DNA of 64,000 nt from Nymphaea colorata (lineage: Eukaryota > Streptophyta > Magnoliopsida > Nymphaeales > Nymphaeaceae): the NCBI RefSeq assembly GCF_008831285.2, contig NC_045142.1:14945354-15009353 (forward strand). The letters run 5' to 3'. Below, in pieces: positions 46,990-59,060 of this stretch (positions are counted from its first letter, which is position 1; every line of letters begins with the position of its first letter). Below the pieces are notes generated by a model. The model was not told the DNA's origin. It did not search any database and was given only the letters and a program-made list of their open reading frames with translations. Made by a program: the position numbers and the translations under genes.

Positions 46990-47294
46990 TGTTAAGCCTG
47001 CACGTATAAGTGTAAGGGGATTGGGTCTGGATCGGGTCTGTTCAGACCTGATCCACTTTGTTTTTATGTCTTTACGCCTAAGTGGTGGCATCTCTTGTAA
47101 TTACTTCATGTTTTATTCCTCTTTTTGTTGTAACCTAATTAGGTTTATGTTTTAATAATAGAGATCAAATATCGTGTGGCTGCATTGGCCAACGGTTCTC
47201 TTACCTTCATTGCTTTCTTCTATTCTCTATTCTCCATCCTCCTTATTTTCAGACGGAGAGACGTGATTCGGTGGTGTTTTAGTGAAGATTCTCA
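46990..47294 (+). repeat. 5' LTR of the Copia element
   Basis: 305 bp, TG...CA, starting TGTTAAGCCTGCACG and ending GATTCTCA. It aligns end to end with the 3' LTR except for a 2-bp difference near the end. Confidence 0.95.
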
Positions 47295-47296
47295 TA

Positions 47297-47310
47297 TGGT
47301 ATCAGAGCCA
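47297..47310 (+). other. Primer-binding site (initiator-methionine tRNA)
   Basis: TGGTATCAGAGCCA, two bases after the 5' LTR, is the standard plant initiator-Met tRNA primer site of Copia elements. Confidence 0.95.
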
Positions 47311-47578
47311 GGTTACATTGTCCTCCGGTGAGTGATTTCAGCTTGGAGTATTCTGCCCTAAATCTTATTTTCTGCCGTGCTTGGAGTATTCTACCCTAAA
47401 TCTTATTTTCTGCTGTGGTTATCCCCAAACTCTGTTTCTGCCCTTAATCCCACGATTTGCCCTAATTTCTGTTGCCCTAAATTCTGTTTTTTGCCCTAAA
47501 TCACACGGTTTGCCCTAATTTCTATCGTGACCTTTAAAATTCTGCCCAAATCGTCTACTCTAATCCTCTCTTTCAATC

Positions 47579-48240
47579 ATGGACCAGCCGGCTCCCTCTC
47601 TTCTATCTTCTAGTTTTCTCTCACAACTCATCTCTCAAAAACTGAACCATAGTAATTATTTGACTTGAAAACGTCAAATTGTCCCATTTATTAAGAGCCA
47701 TAGACTGTATGGGCACATCGATGGGACTACTCCAGCACCTCCAAAGTATGTTAACCGTGAAGTAAAGAAGACAATCGTGGGAGATAAAGGTGCTGGGGCC
47801 TCGGCTGGAAGTGAAATCAGTTTTGAATATGAAACTCTTCCTGAGAGCAATCCCGAATATGAAGTTTGGCTGGCTCACGACCAGTCTCTTGTTGCTTATA
47901 TCACTTCTACCTTGTCAGAGGAGGTATTGGGAGGTATTGATGATGATTTAACTGTCCTAGAGTTGTGGTCTACCCTTGCCACAACATTTTCTCAAGTCTC
48001 GGAAGCACGTTTTCTATAATTAAGAAGGCAATTTCAGGATATCAAGCGTGGGACGCGTTTGATATTTTTTGCACAACCTTGGAAGTCTTACCTGTTCTTC
48101 TATCTTTTGAAGATCTAAAGGCCAAACTTTTTCAACATGAAGCTAGTCGAGTTCAACGACATAATTTGGTTCCTTCCAACAACCACAATGTACTGATCAC
48201 AGGAACTCACGCACTGCAAGGAAATCACACTCGTTCTTAG
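47579..48240 (+). pseudogene. Copia gag, with stops and an internal deletion
   Basis: From ATG 47,579 the frame reads LNHSNYLT, then TGA at 47,666 where the family has Trp, then IKSHRLYGHIDGT, the standard Copia gag N-terminus. The frame continues (47,777-48,016) with VWLAHDQSLVAYITSTL and LWSTLATTFSQVSEARFL, then TAA at 48,017 at a position where Gln is usual. Around 48,057 the frame moves by one and the expected middle (the long-helix region before the RLRGL/GLP-type motif) is missing, leaving LSFEDLKAKLFQHE. A TAG at 48,238 stands where Gln is likely. The capsid-like protein would not be made. Confidence 0.85.
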
Positions 48241-48255
48241 ACTCCTCAGGCAGGC

Positions 48256-51200
48256 ATGGGAAGAGGGATTCTCCCAACACCGCCAAGCATGAATACTACC
48301 TCTGCCACATCTAGAAGAATCCCGACATGCTTCTATTGCAACAAGAATGGGCATGTAAAGTCAGAATGTTGGCAAAATCCTCAGAACAAAAATAGTCAGG
48401 TCAGGCACGAGAACAGGATAGCAGCGGGGTCAGCTCCATCCTCATCTGGATCAAATCCAACTTCAAAGGTTTCAGCAGACGTACAACAACTTCTAATGAC
48501 AGCCTTATCCAAACTTAGCTTGAAGCAAAATGAGCAAGGAGAGTGGTATGTGGACTCTGGAGCAGCAGCCCACGTTACTGGTGACACAGGTAATCTCTCT
48601 AGTGTTTCCCTTTATTTAGATCATGGCTCAGTAGTCACGGGAGATGGTTCTCATCACACAATATCGCACATTGAAAATGCACAAATATCCATGGGTTCTT
48701 CTTCCATTCCATTAAAGAATGTCCTTGTTGTTCCAAGTGTCAAGAAAAATATTATCTCAGTGTCCAAACTTATTGATGATACTCACTCCTCTATTGAATT
48801 CACACCATCTTCTGTTTATGTCAAGGATGCTCAAACCAAGAAGACATTCGCTGAGGGCACTCGCAAAGGAGGTATGTATGTCCTTGAAGAAGCTCCAAAG
48901 CTATCCAAACCTCACCCTCCAGATTCATGTTCTTCAAGTCATAACGAAGTCAATGTCGCAGAATATAAATCCATTTGGCATGGTCGGCTAGCTCATTGTA
49001 GTCAGTCTTTTGTTCGAAGTCTTGTTGCAGATGGCCTCTTAGATAAGTCCAGTCTGAGTTCAGTCAGTGAGTCCAACATGTGCTCGAGTTGTCATCTTTG
49101 TAAGAGCCATGCCCTTCCTTTTCAGTCAATTAATAAAAGAGCTTCAAAGATTTTTGACACCATATATTATGATGTTTGGGGGCCTGCTCCAATTCCCTCT
49201 TCTTCTAGGAGTAGGTACTATGTCATTTTTATAGATTCATATTCCCGACATACTTGGATACACTTCATGAAACACAAATATGAAGCTTTTCGTTTGTTTA
49301 CTCAATTCCATGCCTTGGTTCGAAATAAATACTCCAGTAATATTGTGTATTTTCAATGTGATGGTGGTGGTGAATTTATTTCTAATGAATTTACTGAGTA
49401 TCTACTAGATAATGAGATCACTAGACAGATTTCATGCCCACATACTCCTCAACAAAATGAAATTGCTGAACGGAAACATAGACATATTGTTGAAAGCACG
49501 CTCAGCATAATGCATGACACAGACTTACCCATGACATTGTGGACTGAAGCTTTTCATATGGCTGTCCACGTTATAAATCGACTATCATTGGCTTTACTTG
49601 ATGGCAAATCCCCATATTTTTTATTACATCAAGAGCAGCCACGCTATGAGGAATTGCGTGTTTTTGGATGTGTTTGCTATGTGCATGTTGATGTTTCCTT
49701 ACGTAACAAGTTTCAAGATCGTGTTATTTTGTGCAGATTTATAGGGTATGCAGAAAACTACAAGGGTTATAGATGTTACCACCCTAAAACTGGGCGTGTT
49801 CATATTTCACGGCATGTTGTTTTTGATGAAAACAGGTTACAAGATCCCAAGGTTACTTGCATGACACTCAAGGATAAAAATGAGGTTTATGATACTTGGC
49901 TGCATGCTGAAATCCTAAGACAAGGGGCTGACCATTTGATTGAGCACGAGGAGCAAGATGTTAATGAGCCTGAGACACTTGTGAGTGATTCCTTGGACAG
50001 CATGCCCTCATCCTCACAACCCCATGATTCACCTATACATAGTCGGTTCTCAGGCCTTGTGTACTCTAGGCGATCAGCTCCTACTGCAGCCCCACGTCAG
50101 TCCCAACGTGTGCGACATCCCATTGATCGGTGGGTAAGTTATAACAACTTTTCTTTAGATTTTCAGTTGTTTATGACAGAAGTCAGCAAGAAGGTCGAAC
50201 CAAAATCCTATCACCATGCAAGTAAGGAAAAATGTTGGGTTGAAGATATGAATGAGGAAATGGCAGCCTTGCATGAGTGTTAGACTTGGCAGATTGTCCC
50301 TCGTCCAACTGATAAGAATCTTGTGGGCTCCAAATGGGTCTACAAACTGAAATATAAGCCAGATGGTAACATTAATCGACATAAAGCACGTCTTGTGGTG
50401 CGCGGTTTCACACAACAATATGGGGAAGATTATGATGAAACATTCAGTCCGGTTATCAAGATGGGCACAATACGTGTGATTATTTCCCTTGCAGTCTCAT
50501 AAGGGTGGTCTCTTTATCAGTTAGATGTCAAAAATGCTTTTCTTCATGGGATTCTTAAGGAAGAGGTGTACATGGAGCAACCTCTCGGCTACAATACTCA
50601 TGATCCTCAAAAATGGGTTTGTAAGTTATACAAGTCTTTATATGGGCTGAAGCAAGCTTCTACATCATGGTTCGATCAGTTTTCACATCATATACAACAA
50701 GCTGGTTTTCTACGAAGCTCTCTAGATCATTCCTTGTTTATATATCATACCGAAGAAGCTACTACTTGGTTACTTATCTATGTAGATGATATTGTTATAA
50801 CTGGGAGTTCTTCTTCTCATATATCTTATGTTAAGGATCTGTTGCAGCAAGAATTCAAGATGAAAGATCTCGGCGAACTTCGGTACTTCTTGGGTGTTGA
50901 ACTTGACAGGGCAAATGATCGATTGACTCTTACGCAGCATAAGTATACTCTTGATATTTTGGACAGGGCATGTATGATTAATTGCAAACCCATAACTACT
51001 CCTAGTGTTCTAAACACTAAATTGGCTGCCTCTGACACTGCCTATTCAAATCCTACCTTCTATCGCAGCATTGTTTGTATGTTACAATAACTTACCTTTA
51101 CCCGCCCAGACATAGTCTATGCTGTAAATCAGATCTCTCAATTTATGCATGCACCCACAGAAGGACATATGGATGCCGCTAAGCAGATCTTACGGTATCT

Positions 51201-51746
51201 CAAAGCTACTCTTGGGGATGAATTGATCTATACAAAGTGTCTCAATGTTTCTCTTCGACATAGCATATATACTTATACTGATGCAGACTGGGCAGGAGAT
51301 CCTGAAAACCAACGCTCAGTTTCAGGTTTTTGCCTCTTTCTTGATTCTAATCTCATTTGTTGGAGCAGTAAAAAGCAGCATGCAGTTGCACGATCTAGCA
51401 CTGAGGCATAGTATAGAGCAATAGCTGCAGGGACAGCTGAGGCATCATGGTTACGACATTTGCTTGGAGAGGTTCATCTACCTATTGTTCAGTCCTCATT
51501 GCTATGCGACAATCAAAGCGCCATCAAAATTGCTTTCAACCCCATTTTGCATAATCGTACCAAGCACATTGAGATTGATCAACACTTCATTCGTCAGAAT
51601 GTTGAAGAAGCCGAGATCTTGCCTACTTATATATCTACCAGTGAACAGATAGCGGATCTTTTTACCAAAGGTCTTACAGGGCAGCATTTTTGGGATTTCA
51701 AAAACAAGTTGTGCATGATCAAATCTCATGCACAACTTGAGGGGGC
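48256..51746 (+). pseudogene. Copia pol (protease-integrase-RT-RNase H), four in-frame stops
   Basis: One frame throughout. Zinc knuckle C25-x2-C28-x4-H33-x4-C38 (48,328-48,369). Protease DSGA at about 48,554. GAG-pre-integrase and HHCC-like zinc region near 48,975-49,115. Integrase core with DVWGPAP, FQCDGGGEF and QQNEIAERKHRH (the D,D,E acid residues present). RT with LDVKNAFLHG and intact YVDD (50,779-50,790). RNase H with YTDADWAGD (51,274-51,300), DNQSAIKIA and KHIEID. Stops: TAG 50,281, TAA 50,500, TAA 51,088, TAG 51,409. No frameshift. After the last stop the frame stays open into the 3' LTR (to 51,912). Catalytic residues survive although the protein cannot be completed. Confidence 0.95.
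51736..51746 (+). other. Polypurine tract
   Basis: A CTTGAGGGGGC-type purine run directly before the 3' LTR, as expected for plus-strand priming. Confidence 0.8.
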
Positions 51747-52053
51747 TGTTAAGTCTGTACGTATAAGTGTAAGGGGATCGGGTCTGGATCGGGTCTGTTC
51801 AGACCCGATCCACTTTGTTTTTATGTCTTCACGCTTAAGTGGTGGCATCTCTTGTAATTACTTCATGTTTTGTTCATCTTTTTGTTGTAACCTAATTAGG
51901 TTTATGTTTTAATAATAGAGATCAAATATCGTGTGGCTGCTTTGGCCGACGGTTCTCTTACCTTCATTGCTTTCTTCTATTCTCTATTCTCCATCCTCCT
52001 TATTTTCAGACGGAGAGACGTGATTCGGTGGTGTTTTAGTGGAGATTTTGACA
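51747..52053 (+). repeat. 3' LTR of the Copia element
   Basis: 307 bp, TGTTAAGTCTGTACG ... TTTTGACA. Followed by ACTAC at 52,054-52,058. Confidence 0.95.
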
Positions 52054-52058
52054 ACTAC
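52054..52058. repeat. Target-site duplication ACTAC (right copy)
   Basis: Matches 46,985-46,989. Confidence 0.9.
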
Positions 52059-52243
52059 ATCCTTGTTAGAGAATACAACAAGACCTCTCGTCTTACATTT
52101 TTGTGTTTTTTTTTTCAAATGCAGGTCCTTGTGTGTTAAAAAACCAATTTCACTTTCCAAAAGACAGTTTCTTATTTCATTAGAAAAATCCTACCTGTGA
52201 ATTTCCATTCTCTCATGGATTTCTTTTATTTTTCCTATCTTCT

Positions 52244-52699
52244 ATGAAGCTCCTCTCTCTTCACTCTGGCTTCCATCAAAGAATGAAAAGTCCTCTCTCT
52301 TTGCTCCAACTGCCGGTCTCTCCATCTCTCTCACCAAACTATGATTGGTCTTCTCTTTTGGTGTCGTCACTCGCAATCCCTTTCAATGAATATGAAAAGA
52401 AGAGGACTCTAGTTGCTCTTATCAGCGGCAATGATCCTGGCGACAAGCTCTTATCAGCAGATAGTTTCTCCGTAGACATTGACAAGAGGAAGAAAGAAGG
52501 GGGCGATTTCCCCTTTTCCCCATACACCGCTGCTTTTTCATCCTTTCAATATGGTTCAAGCACTTCTCATTCCAATTTTTGCCCTTACCACTTCTTATTT
52601 CTCCAAGTCATCCATAAATCTTCTTATTTTGATGGATTTGATGTGAAGAATCTAGTTTGGTTGTTTTCATCTATTTCAAGAGATGGAACTAATATATAA
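52244..52699 (+). CDS. Unrecognised open frame, 151 residues
   Basis: ATG 52,244, stop at 52,697. It begins with a leucine/serine-rich stretch that follows CTCT repeats in the DNA, then has a more ordinary section with KRTLVALISGNDPGDKLL and SFSVDIDKRKKE. I recognise no domain or signal. It could be a first exon of an unplaced gene, a transposon remnant or chance. No clear donor or neighbour supports it. Confidence 0.2.
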   Translation: MKLLSLHSGFHQRMKSPLSLLQLPVSPSLSPNYDWSSLLVSSLAIPFNEYEKKRTLVALISGNDPGDKLLSADSFSVDIDKRKKEGGDFPFSPYTAAFSSFQYGSSTSHSNFCPYHFLFLQVIHKSSYFDGFDVKNLVWLFSSISRDGTNI

Positions 52700-54645
52700 A
52701 TTATTTAGATTTTCATTAATGGAAAATGTGTTTGATTCTAAGTGTACCTAAACTCTACATATCATTTTCTATGTTTTTATATGGAATTTGTTATGGTTAC
52801 AACTTCAATACCCTGATTCAAGATTCTAGTTAAGGATCTAAGTTCTTTGGAACTTCTCTAAACACAACCTAGTGGTACTGTATTGTGGTCTATTTCAACT
52901 CTACAGCAAGATCAAAATTAATGTTGAACGTAACCTCCTATTATGAAAAAGACCAGATATGCAGGACCCAATTGTTGGAAGGAGTAAGTAAGAAAGATCT
53001 TCGTAATTTCAAATTCAGTGATCAGCTACAAGTCTCTACACATATGGTGAAAAAATTATGAAAGATGATGAAAGCAGGAAAAATGACAAAAAGGAACTAC
53101 AGACCATATTACAGGTCAATGTACATCAAAACTTGTATTAAAGAAAACTGACTCTCAAGAAAAAATGTTGCGTTGAAAGATGAGTAGGACAATCAAGGAT
53201 GTAGATCATATTAGATTAATATCATGTAAATATATGAATATCCTTTTTCTATGTATGTGAGTGTGTTTCTTTTCAGATTAGAGGAGAAATCACATGTGGC
53301 TTATAAATTCAAGTTAAGATATGTGGGTAACATCTAGCTATGGTTTCACCATAGTAATTAGATGATTTGGTGCCATTGGCAATACACACTTATAAATTTT
53401 GGTTTGTGAGAGTAATGATTCATAGGGTACCTGGCAATGTTTTGACATTCAGTTGCTACAATGGTCTTCAAATTCATTTTCTACTTGTAGATAACAGCTT
53501 TTTGTTTAAGTCCATTTGCAGCTTTGAGTTTAGATGATGTTTTTTTTTTCCTTTAATTTTTTACATGAGGGTAATACTTATTGTAATGCCCATATAAGAG
53601 CACAAGATAACTTTTTACTAAGGTAGTGTTTTAAGTTTGTTAGTACTCTGAACCTTTATAGCAACTTAAATTTATATTAATAAGATTTTGTCCTACTAGT
53701 AGCTGCAATAATGTTGGGACCCATCACTCCTAACTAGTCTTCTTTTGATCCAAGTTTCTTTCTTGATTCTCTTGAGAGTATAAGATGAAATTGTCTGAAC
53801 TACAAGTAACTTGATGGAATCCTCATGAGCAAAAGATATCTTTCATATTTCAGAAGCCCAAGCTGTTTCAAAACTCACTAAGATTGAGCAAAACAATTGT
53901 TGACCAATGTTCATTAAAAAAAAATGAGTAGGAAAAACTGGAAGTTGATTTTTCTAAACCTAAGCAAGTGTTGTATCTTCACAAACTTATGAGGACATGA
54001 CGTGGCCGATGGCTCAAGATTGCTGCAACATTTTGTTCTTTAGTAATCTAGTTGTTGTGCATTATTAGGCACAACTATTTGTTGATGATAGATTTATAGG
54101 AGTCTGACAGGATTGTTGGCAATTGTAAAAGTTGTTGCTTTTTCTTTTCTTGCTTAGTGTATAATATTGCCCTATGGTTCCCTACTGCCTGCAGAAAAGG
54201 GGATGCAATCAATAAAATCACACATACATGTGTATATGGCATGGTGGAATATTGAGCAAGCAATTAGTAGTGGGTATGTTGGGCCTTTTGTATTCTATAG
54301 AATGTGAGCTCATATCATTATCATACATATTCTTTTCTTTCTAATGCTTTGGATCTAACCAAGAAAACCTACTCTCCTCCATTGAAAGGAAATATCAGCA
54401 GCTGCTCTCCCTTTTTTTAATCACAAACTTGGCCCTTCTCTACACTAATACCCTATGGTCCCAACCAACCAAAGATATCTTTCCTTTCCTCCTACTCTTC
54501 CCTATTTCTGAAACCCTTGTGCTCATCCATAAATCCCATTGTCGTTGGTTTCTAAGTAGTTCTAAAGTGTTATCTTTCACTATTTTAGCTTGACTACTTT
54601 CATTATTTAGGGCACTCATATGCAGTTTTTGGATTCTATTGGCAG
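52700..54645. other. Intergenic, no recognised gene
   Basis: AT-rich sequence with short open frames on both strands (for example 54,075-54,263, minus), none recognisable. No element boundaries seen. Confidence 0.45.
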
Positions 54646-54743
54646 TAAAAGGAATGGATACTATCATCGACAGAAGTAAGTTACAATTCGACGAGCAACT
54701 CAGAGGCTTAGAAGAGAATCAACTAGGTGATAGTGCTCTGCAG
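54646..54743 (+). other. Exon-like segment between AG and GT
   Basis: 98 bp flanked by TATTGGCAG upstream and CAG|GTGTTC downstream. In one frame it encodes a charged peptide with KGMDTIIDRSK and RGLEENQLGD. Its base composition is richer in G and C than the surrounding DNA. I do not recognise the protein, and no partner exon was found. Confidence 0.3.
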
Positions 54744-56156
54744 GTGTTCTTATTTAACTCAATCCTGATCAAGTTCACTGATTTTTCAATTTTGCACATT
54801 GAATTAGTGCAGATGTCCCAAAAGAAAAGAAATACTTATATTCCTTTACGTGATTGATTTTAGTAAGAACTTTGGACCATCATAGCCACTACTTATCTTT
54901 TTTTGATTTCTTACTTAAGCATATCAGCCAGTTTCCATAGACAAACCAGGACGATCTGGGATTATGTAGCCCTCTTCTTTAGATTTACATGAATTTGCTT
55001 GATGCATTGATTTTCGTGTGCCATACTATATTGTGAATGACTTATTTCTTTAAATTCTTTTGTTGGTTGAAGTAATACTGCAGTATAGTTAAATCAGCTC
55101 CTCATGTTGACATTAACATAGTGTTCTTTTTTTAACTTCGATGCAATCACCCTTACCTCTAGAGACACCCTTTTAAAACATTTGTTTGATATTGTTTTGT
55201 GCATAGTTACAAAAAAACAAGGTCTCTTGTATCAATTCACAATGCATAGGATGGTTTTGATGATTAAAATTGATGGAAAAAGATATGAAGGAAAAAAAAT
55301 ATGATTAAACTAAATTTTAGTTTAGTTCATTGAGTAGATTTTGATTTTGTACTTCGTACTCGTTGAAATATATTCACAAAATATATTCACAATTTTGTGT
55401 CTAACTTACAATTTGACAGTTCCATGGTGTGATGTGTAAGCATATTGTATCTAATATTGGTTGCAAGTTCTATCAAACAACTCCATATGTCAATTTTAGT
55501 TAATTTTAATGTTTCACCAAACTAACTGGATTATAGTGAGAAGTGTGCATCTCACTAAGTTCTTGTCTAAGTGTAGTTGACCACCATTGGAATACGTTAA
55601 ATATTTTGTGCCTTTACTACTGATGAGAAACCATGGTAAAGTGTGCAGAGACAAGATGGTAAGCTTTGGTTTGTTTGCTTATTTAGTTGGCTTATGCAAT
55701 ATGTCATAGATACTACATGATTTGGTGAATTACTGAGTTGTGGACAAAAGTTACCTGCATGTTGCTACTCGGCTCATATTAGGACTACAAGTTGCAACTA
55801 TTGGTTGTATGCGAACATTGCAATTTGTGTCTCATAGTGAATACGTAGAATTTCAATGCATGTCATCTTCCATGACATTGCAAACGTTACCTGCATGTTG
55901 ATACTACATGACATTATGTACGTAATTTGTAAATTCTGGGACACATGAGAACATAAAGAAAGTGACGTAAGAGTTTTTGATAATGATGAAAATAATAAAG
56001 TGAAGCTTTCCTTTATGTAAAATTGCAAACTTGCTTATCTCGCTAAGGGTCAAATAGCCTTTGGATATAGTAGAAATGTCATTTTTTCTTAGGTTCTCAT
56101 CTTATCTCCACATACATGAATCTCAATTACCATCTCACTACCATACTCTTTATTAA
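54744..56156. other. Intergenic, no recognised gene
   Basis: AT-rich with short open frames only. Ends where homology to CACTA copy A begins. Confidence 0.45.
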
Positions 56157-56239
56157 TTTCAACTTTATTTATGAATTTTTAATTAAATATAAGATTTGTT
56201 ATAAGCACTTCTTCCTTTTTCCCAAAAAGAGCATGGAAT

Positions 56240-57790
56240 ATGTGGGAGGGGTTAGAGACTTCATCAACTTTGCCATGGTGTCTATGTAAAAAGTTTAACA
56301 ACTATTTATTTTAGTCGATAAAAGATGTTATGGATCACATGGTGTGTATCAGTTTTGTCCAAAATCACAAACGTTGGCATTATCAAGAAGAGTCAGTGTT
56401 ACTAGCTCAAAGTGGTCATGATGAAAATGCAAAAGATGGTGAAGATAACATAGATGAACTGATTAGAGATGCGTTCAAAATACATCGAGAAGATGAGGCT
56501 GATGAAGATGCAAAGGATGACATGGAAGATCAATGTGTAGATGATGACTTGGAAGATCAATGTGTACATGATAATGAATATGCAAAGTTGCTAAATGATG
56601 CTAAAGAAGAATTATAACCTCAATGTAAAAAACTTCTCAAAGTTGACTTTTACTATTCAGTTATTTTACATAAAGTGTTTACACAGATTGAGTAATAAAT
56701 CATTGGATATGCTATTGGAGTGATTGTAAGAAGCATTTCTTGTTGGTGTGCAAATACTGAAATCATTTTATGAGACAAATAAAATTGTTAGAGCAGAATC
56801 TATTGTCAATGATCACTGTAATGTCTATGGTGCTTCAAGATGGAGAGAAGATGCAAAACAAGAAAATCAAAGCAAAACTTGAAAGTTCCAGTCAAAATAG
56901 TGCACCACTTTTCGTTAATGCCAAGGCTTCAGAGAATGTATCTTTCTTCAAAAACTGCTTCAGAAATGAGATGGCATAATAAAAGATGCGTTAAAGATGG
57001 TTTACTAAGACATCTTGCAGATTCATTAGCATGGACAACTTTTGATGAATTGGATTCATTTTTTACATTAGACAGTCGCGATGTCAAAACCAAAATTTGC
57101 ATGCTTTATATGCCAAAATGATACAAATTCTCATGATTTAAAAAATAGTCGTAGAGAATGCTATATGAGTCACCGAAGACTTTTCCCTATGAGTCACCGA
57201 AGACTTTTCCCTGTGCATCATTCATATAGAATTGGATAGATGTTCATTTGATGACACTAACGAATCAAGAAGTGCTTCTTTTTCTCTTTCTCGAATTAAT
57301 GTATTGCATGAAGTAGAATTGTTGCTACACAATTGAAAAGAAAGTATTTTTAACTTTGTTGACAATTTATTACATCACAACTTGTAAGTGATGCACATAA
57401 TGTTTGTGACAACATCATTGGTACATTGTTGAATTTAGACTGAAAGACAAAATATCATTATTTGGACTTACGGGAAATGAATATAAGGCATGGGCTCCAT
57501 CCCCAAATATGTATAGAACTGGTAAGATATTTTTACCAGTAGCATGTTTCACCATGAGCTGAAAAGAGAAAATATAATTATGCAAGGTCTTGATTTATTT
57601 AAGGTTCTTGCTCAAGCTTAAATTGTGTGTGTGCGATAAAAGCCAGCCAGAAGGATTAATTGTAAAAGGGTATTTAGCCGAGGTAAGTTTGACATTTTGT
57701 TCTAGATATTTATCTAGTATAGAAACACATTTTAAGGAACTAGAAAAAAACTATGAAGAAGATGAATCAACACAAAGTTCTACTTGAGAA
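56240..57790 (+). pseudogene. CACTA TNP2-type transposase remnant (copy B)
   Basis: 56,330-56,617 is the Transpos_assoc-type region (VQNHKRWHYQEES) with an acidic extension duplicated relative to A (DDLEDQCVHD-like words twice). 56,880-57,090 has LQRMYLSSKTASEMRWH and DSLAWTTFDELDSFF. At 57,085 the sequence skips to the KFACFIC-like region. 57,590-57,787 carries KGYLAEVSLTFCSRYL and the acidic ELEKNYEEDE end. Numerous stops; no single frame could give a protein. Confidence 0.7.
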
Positions 57791-58219
57791 GATGCTGGTT
57801 TTAGGGAGCATATATATTGTTCACTACAGACAAATTAATGTTCCAACCAGTACACACTAAATATTGTTCAATCATACATCAGTGATGCCTTATCTTCAGT
57901 ACGTTACAAATTTTTTTATTTTGAGTCAGTCATAAATATTTACTATACTCATAAGTTGGTTTTTTATTAGGCAACATCTAGAGTTATTGAAAAGACAATA
58001 TTATTGAAGACCTTATGAGATTGAACACTTGCATAATGTCAAATTTTCAAAAAGGTTTCAAGATTATGTAAGTTATACATTAGCAATTTCTTATAATTTT
58101 ATTTATAACATGTATTAAATATATCATCTAACTTGTTACTTATTTTGCTACAGATTCACCAATTACACCAAAAAATAATTGCCTACCAAGTTGTTGATAA
58201 CTTATATGGCTATCACAAT

Positions 58220-58800
58220 AAAATGGTTTTGTAGTAAATGGACTTTGATTTCATACACCAGAAAGATAAAGAAAGAAGAAAACTTAAAACAATGGTGTTG
58301 TTGTGACTGCACAAAGTTCGAGTTTTTAAGTGCAAAAGATAAAAACCTAGTTATTGGTGAAGTTACCAAATTATGGAGTGATTGTAGATATTTTTGAAGT
58401 GGATTACCATGGAGATCTAATGCTTGTTTTATTTAATTGTAACTAGCTTGACATTTTGAATTCATATGCTAAAGGCATGAAAAAAGACGAGTTTAGCACT
58501 GTGTTTGTGAATTCGAAAGTACATGTATGGAAACTGAACTATTTGTGCTCCCATTTCAAGTTGAATAAGTTTTCTACAATGAAGATCTTGTTGACACATA
58601 TTGGCAAGTTGTTAAAATGAGACCTCGAGACTCATTTGAAATGCAAAGACAAGAAATTATGTTAGATGAAGTGATTGATGAAGCGAATAACAGTTTCTGA
58701 GATAGTGAATCTTATAATACCGAAATATCACAAATAGTTGATGACGTTTTTCAGGTTCAATGAGTTGTGCCGCCATGTCTGTTAATACATCTTTCGTAGC
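58220..58800 (+). pseudogene. CACTA DUF4216-type C-terminal block (copy B)
   Basis: FVVNGL, FHTPER, then a region with YGVIVDIFEVDYHGDLML and VNSKVHVWKLNYL, corresponding to copy A 34,130-34,520, followed by the RPRDSFEMQRQ-type tail. Stops interrupt it (for example in the SSSF and CN positions). Confidence 0.65.
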
Positions 58801-59060
58801 TTATTGAACATTATTAAAAAAATATTTCATTGCAATCAAAGGTTAATCCTCCAAGAAAGTGTAGTAGTATTTTATATACTTATGTATTAATTTGTTTTTA
58901 CTATTTTATATGCAATTCTTGCTTTGTGATGCTTAGTGTTCAAGAATGTAAGGACCAATAAGTTATGTTTTAGCTTGTTAAAATACAGAACCAGTCAACG
59001 TACAAGACTTCTCATTCCATGGGCACAAAAAGTTTTCCTGATTTTGATTTAATAAAGGAC

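Larger units (their letters stand above)
46990..52053 (+). mobile_element. Ty1/Copia LTR retrotransposon, structurally complete, coding inactivated
   Basis: Complete frame of parts: 5' LTR (46,990-47,294), initiator-Met primer site, gag, protease, integrase, RT, RNase H, polypurine tract, 3' LTR (51,747-52,053), and the duplication ACTAC. The domain order protease-integrase-RT is diagnostic of Copia. The two LTRs differ at about 13 positions by hand count (around 4%), mostly C/T or A/G, so this is the most recent LTR element in the window. Seven in-frame stops and a gag deletion prevent self-mobilisation. Confidence 0.95.
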
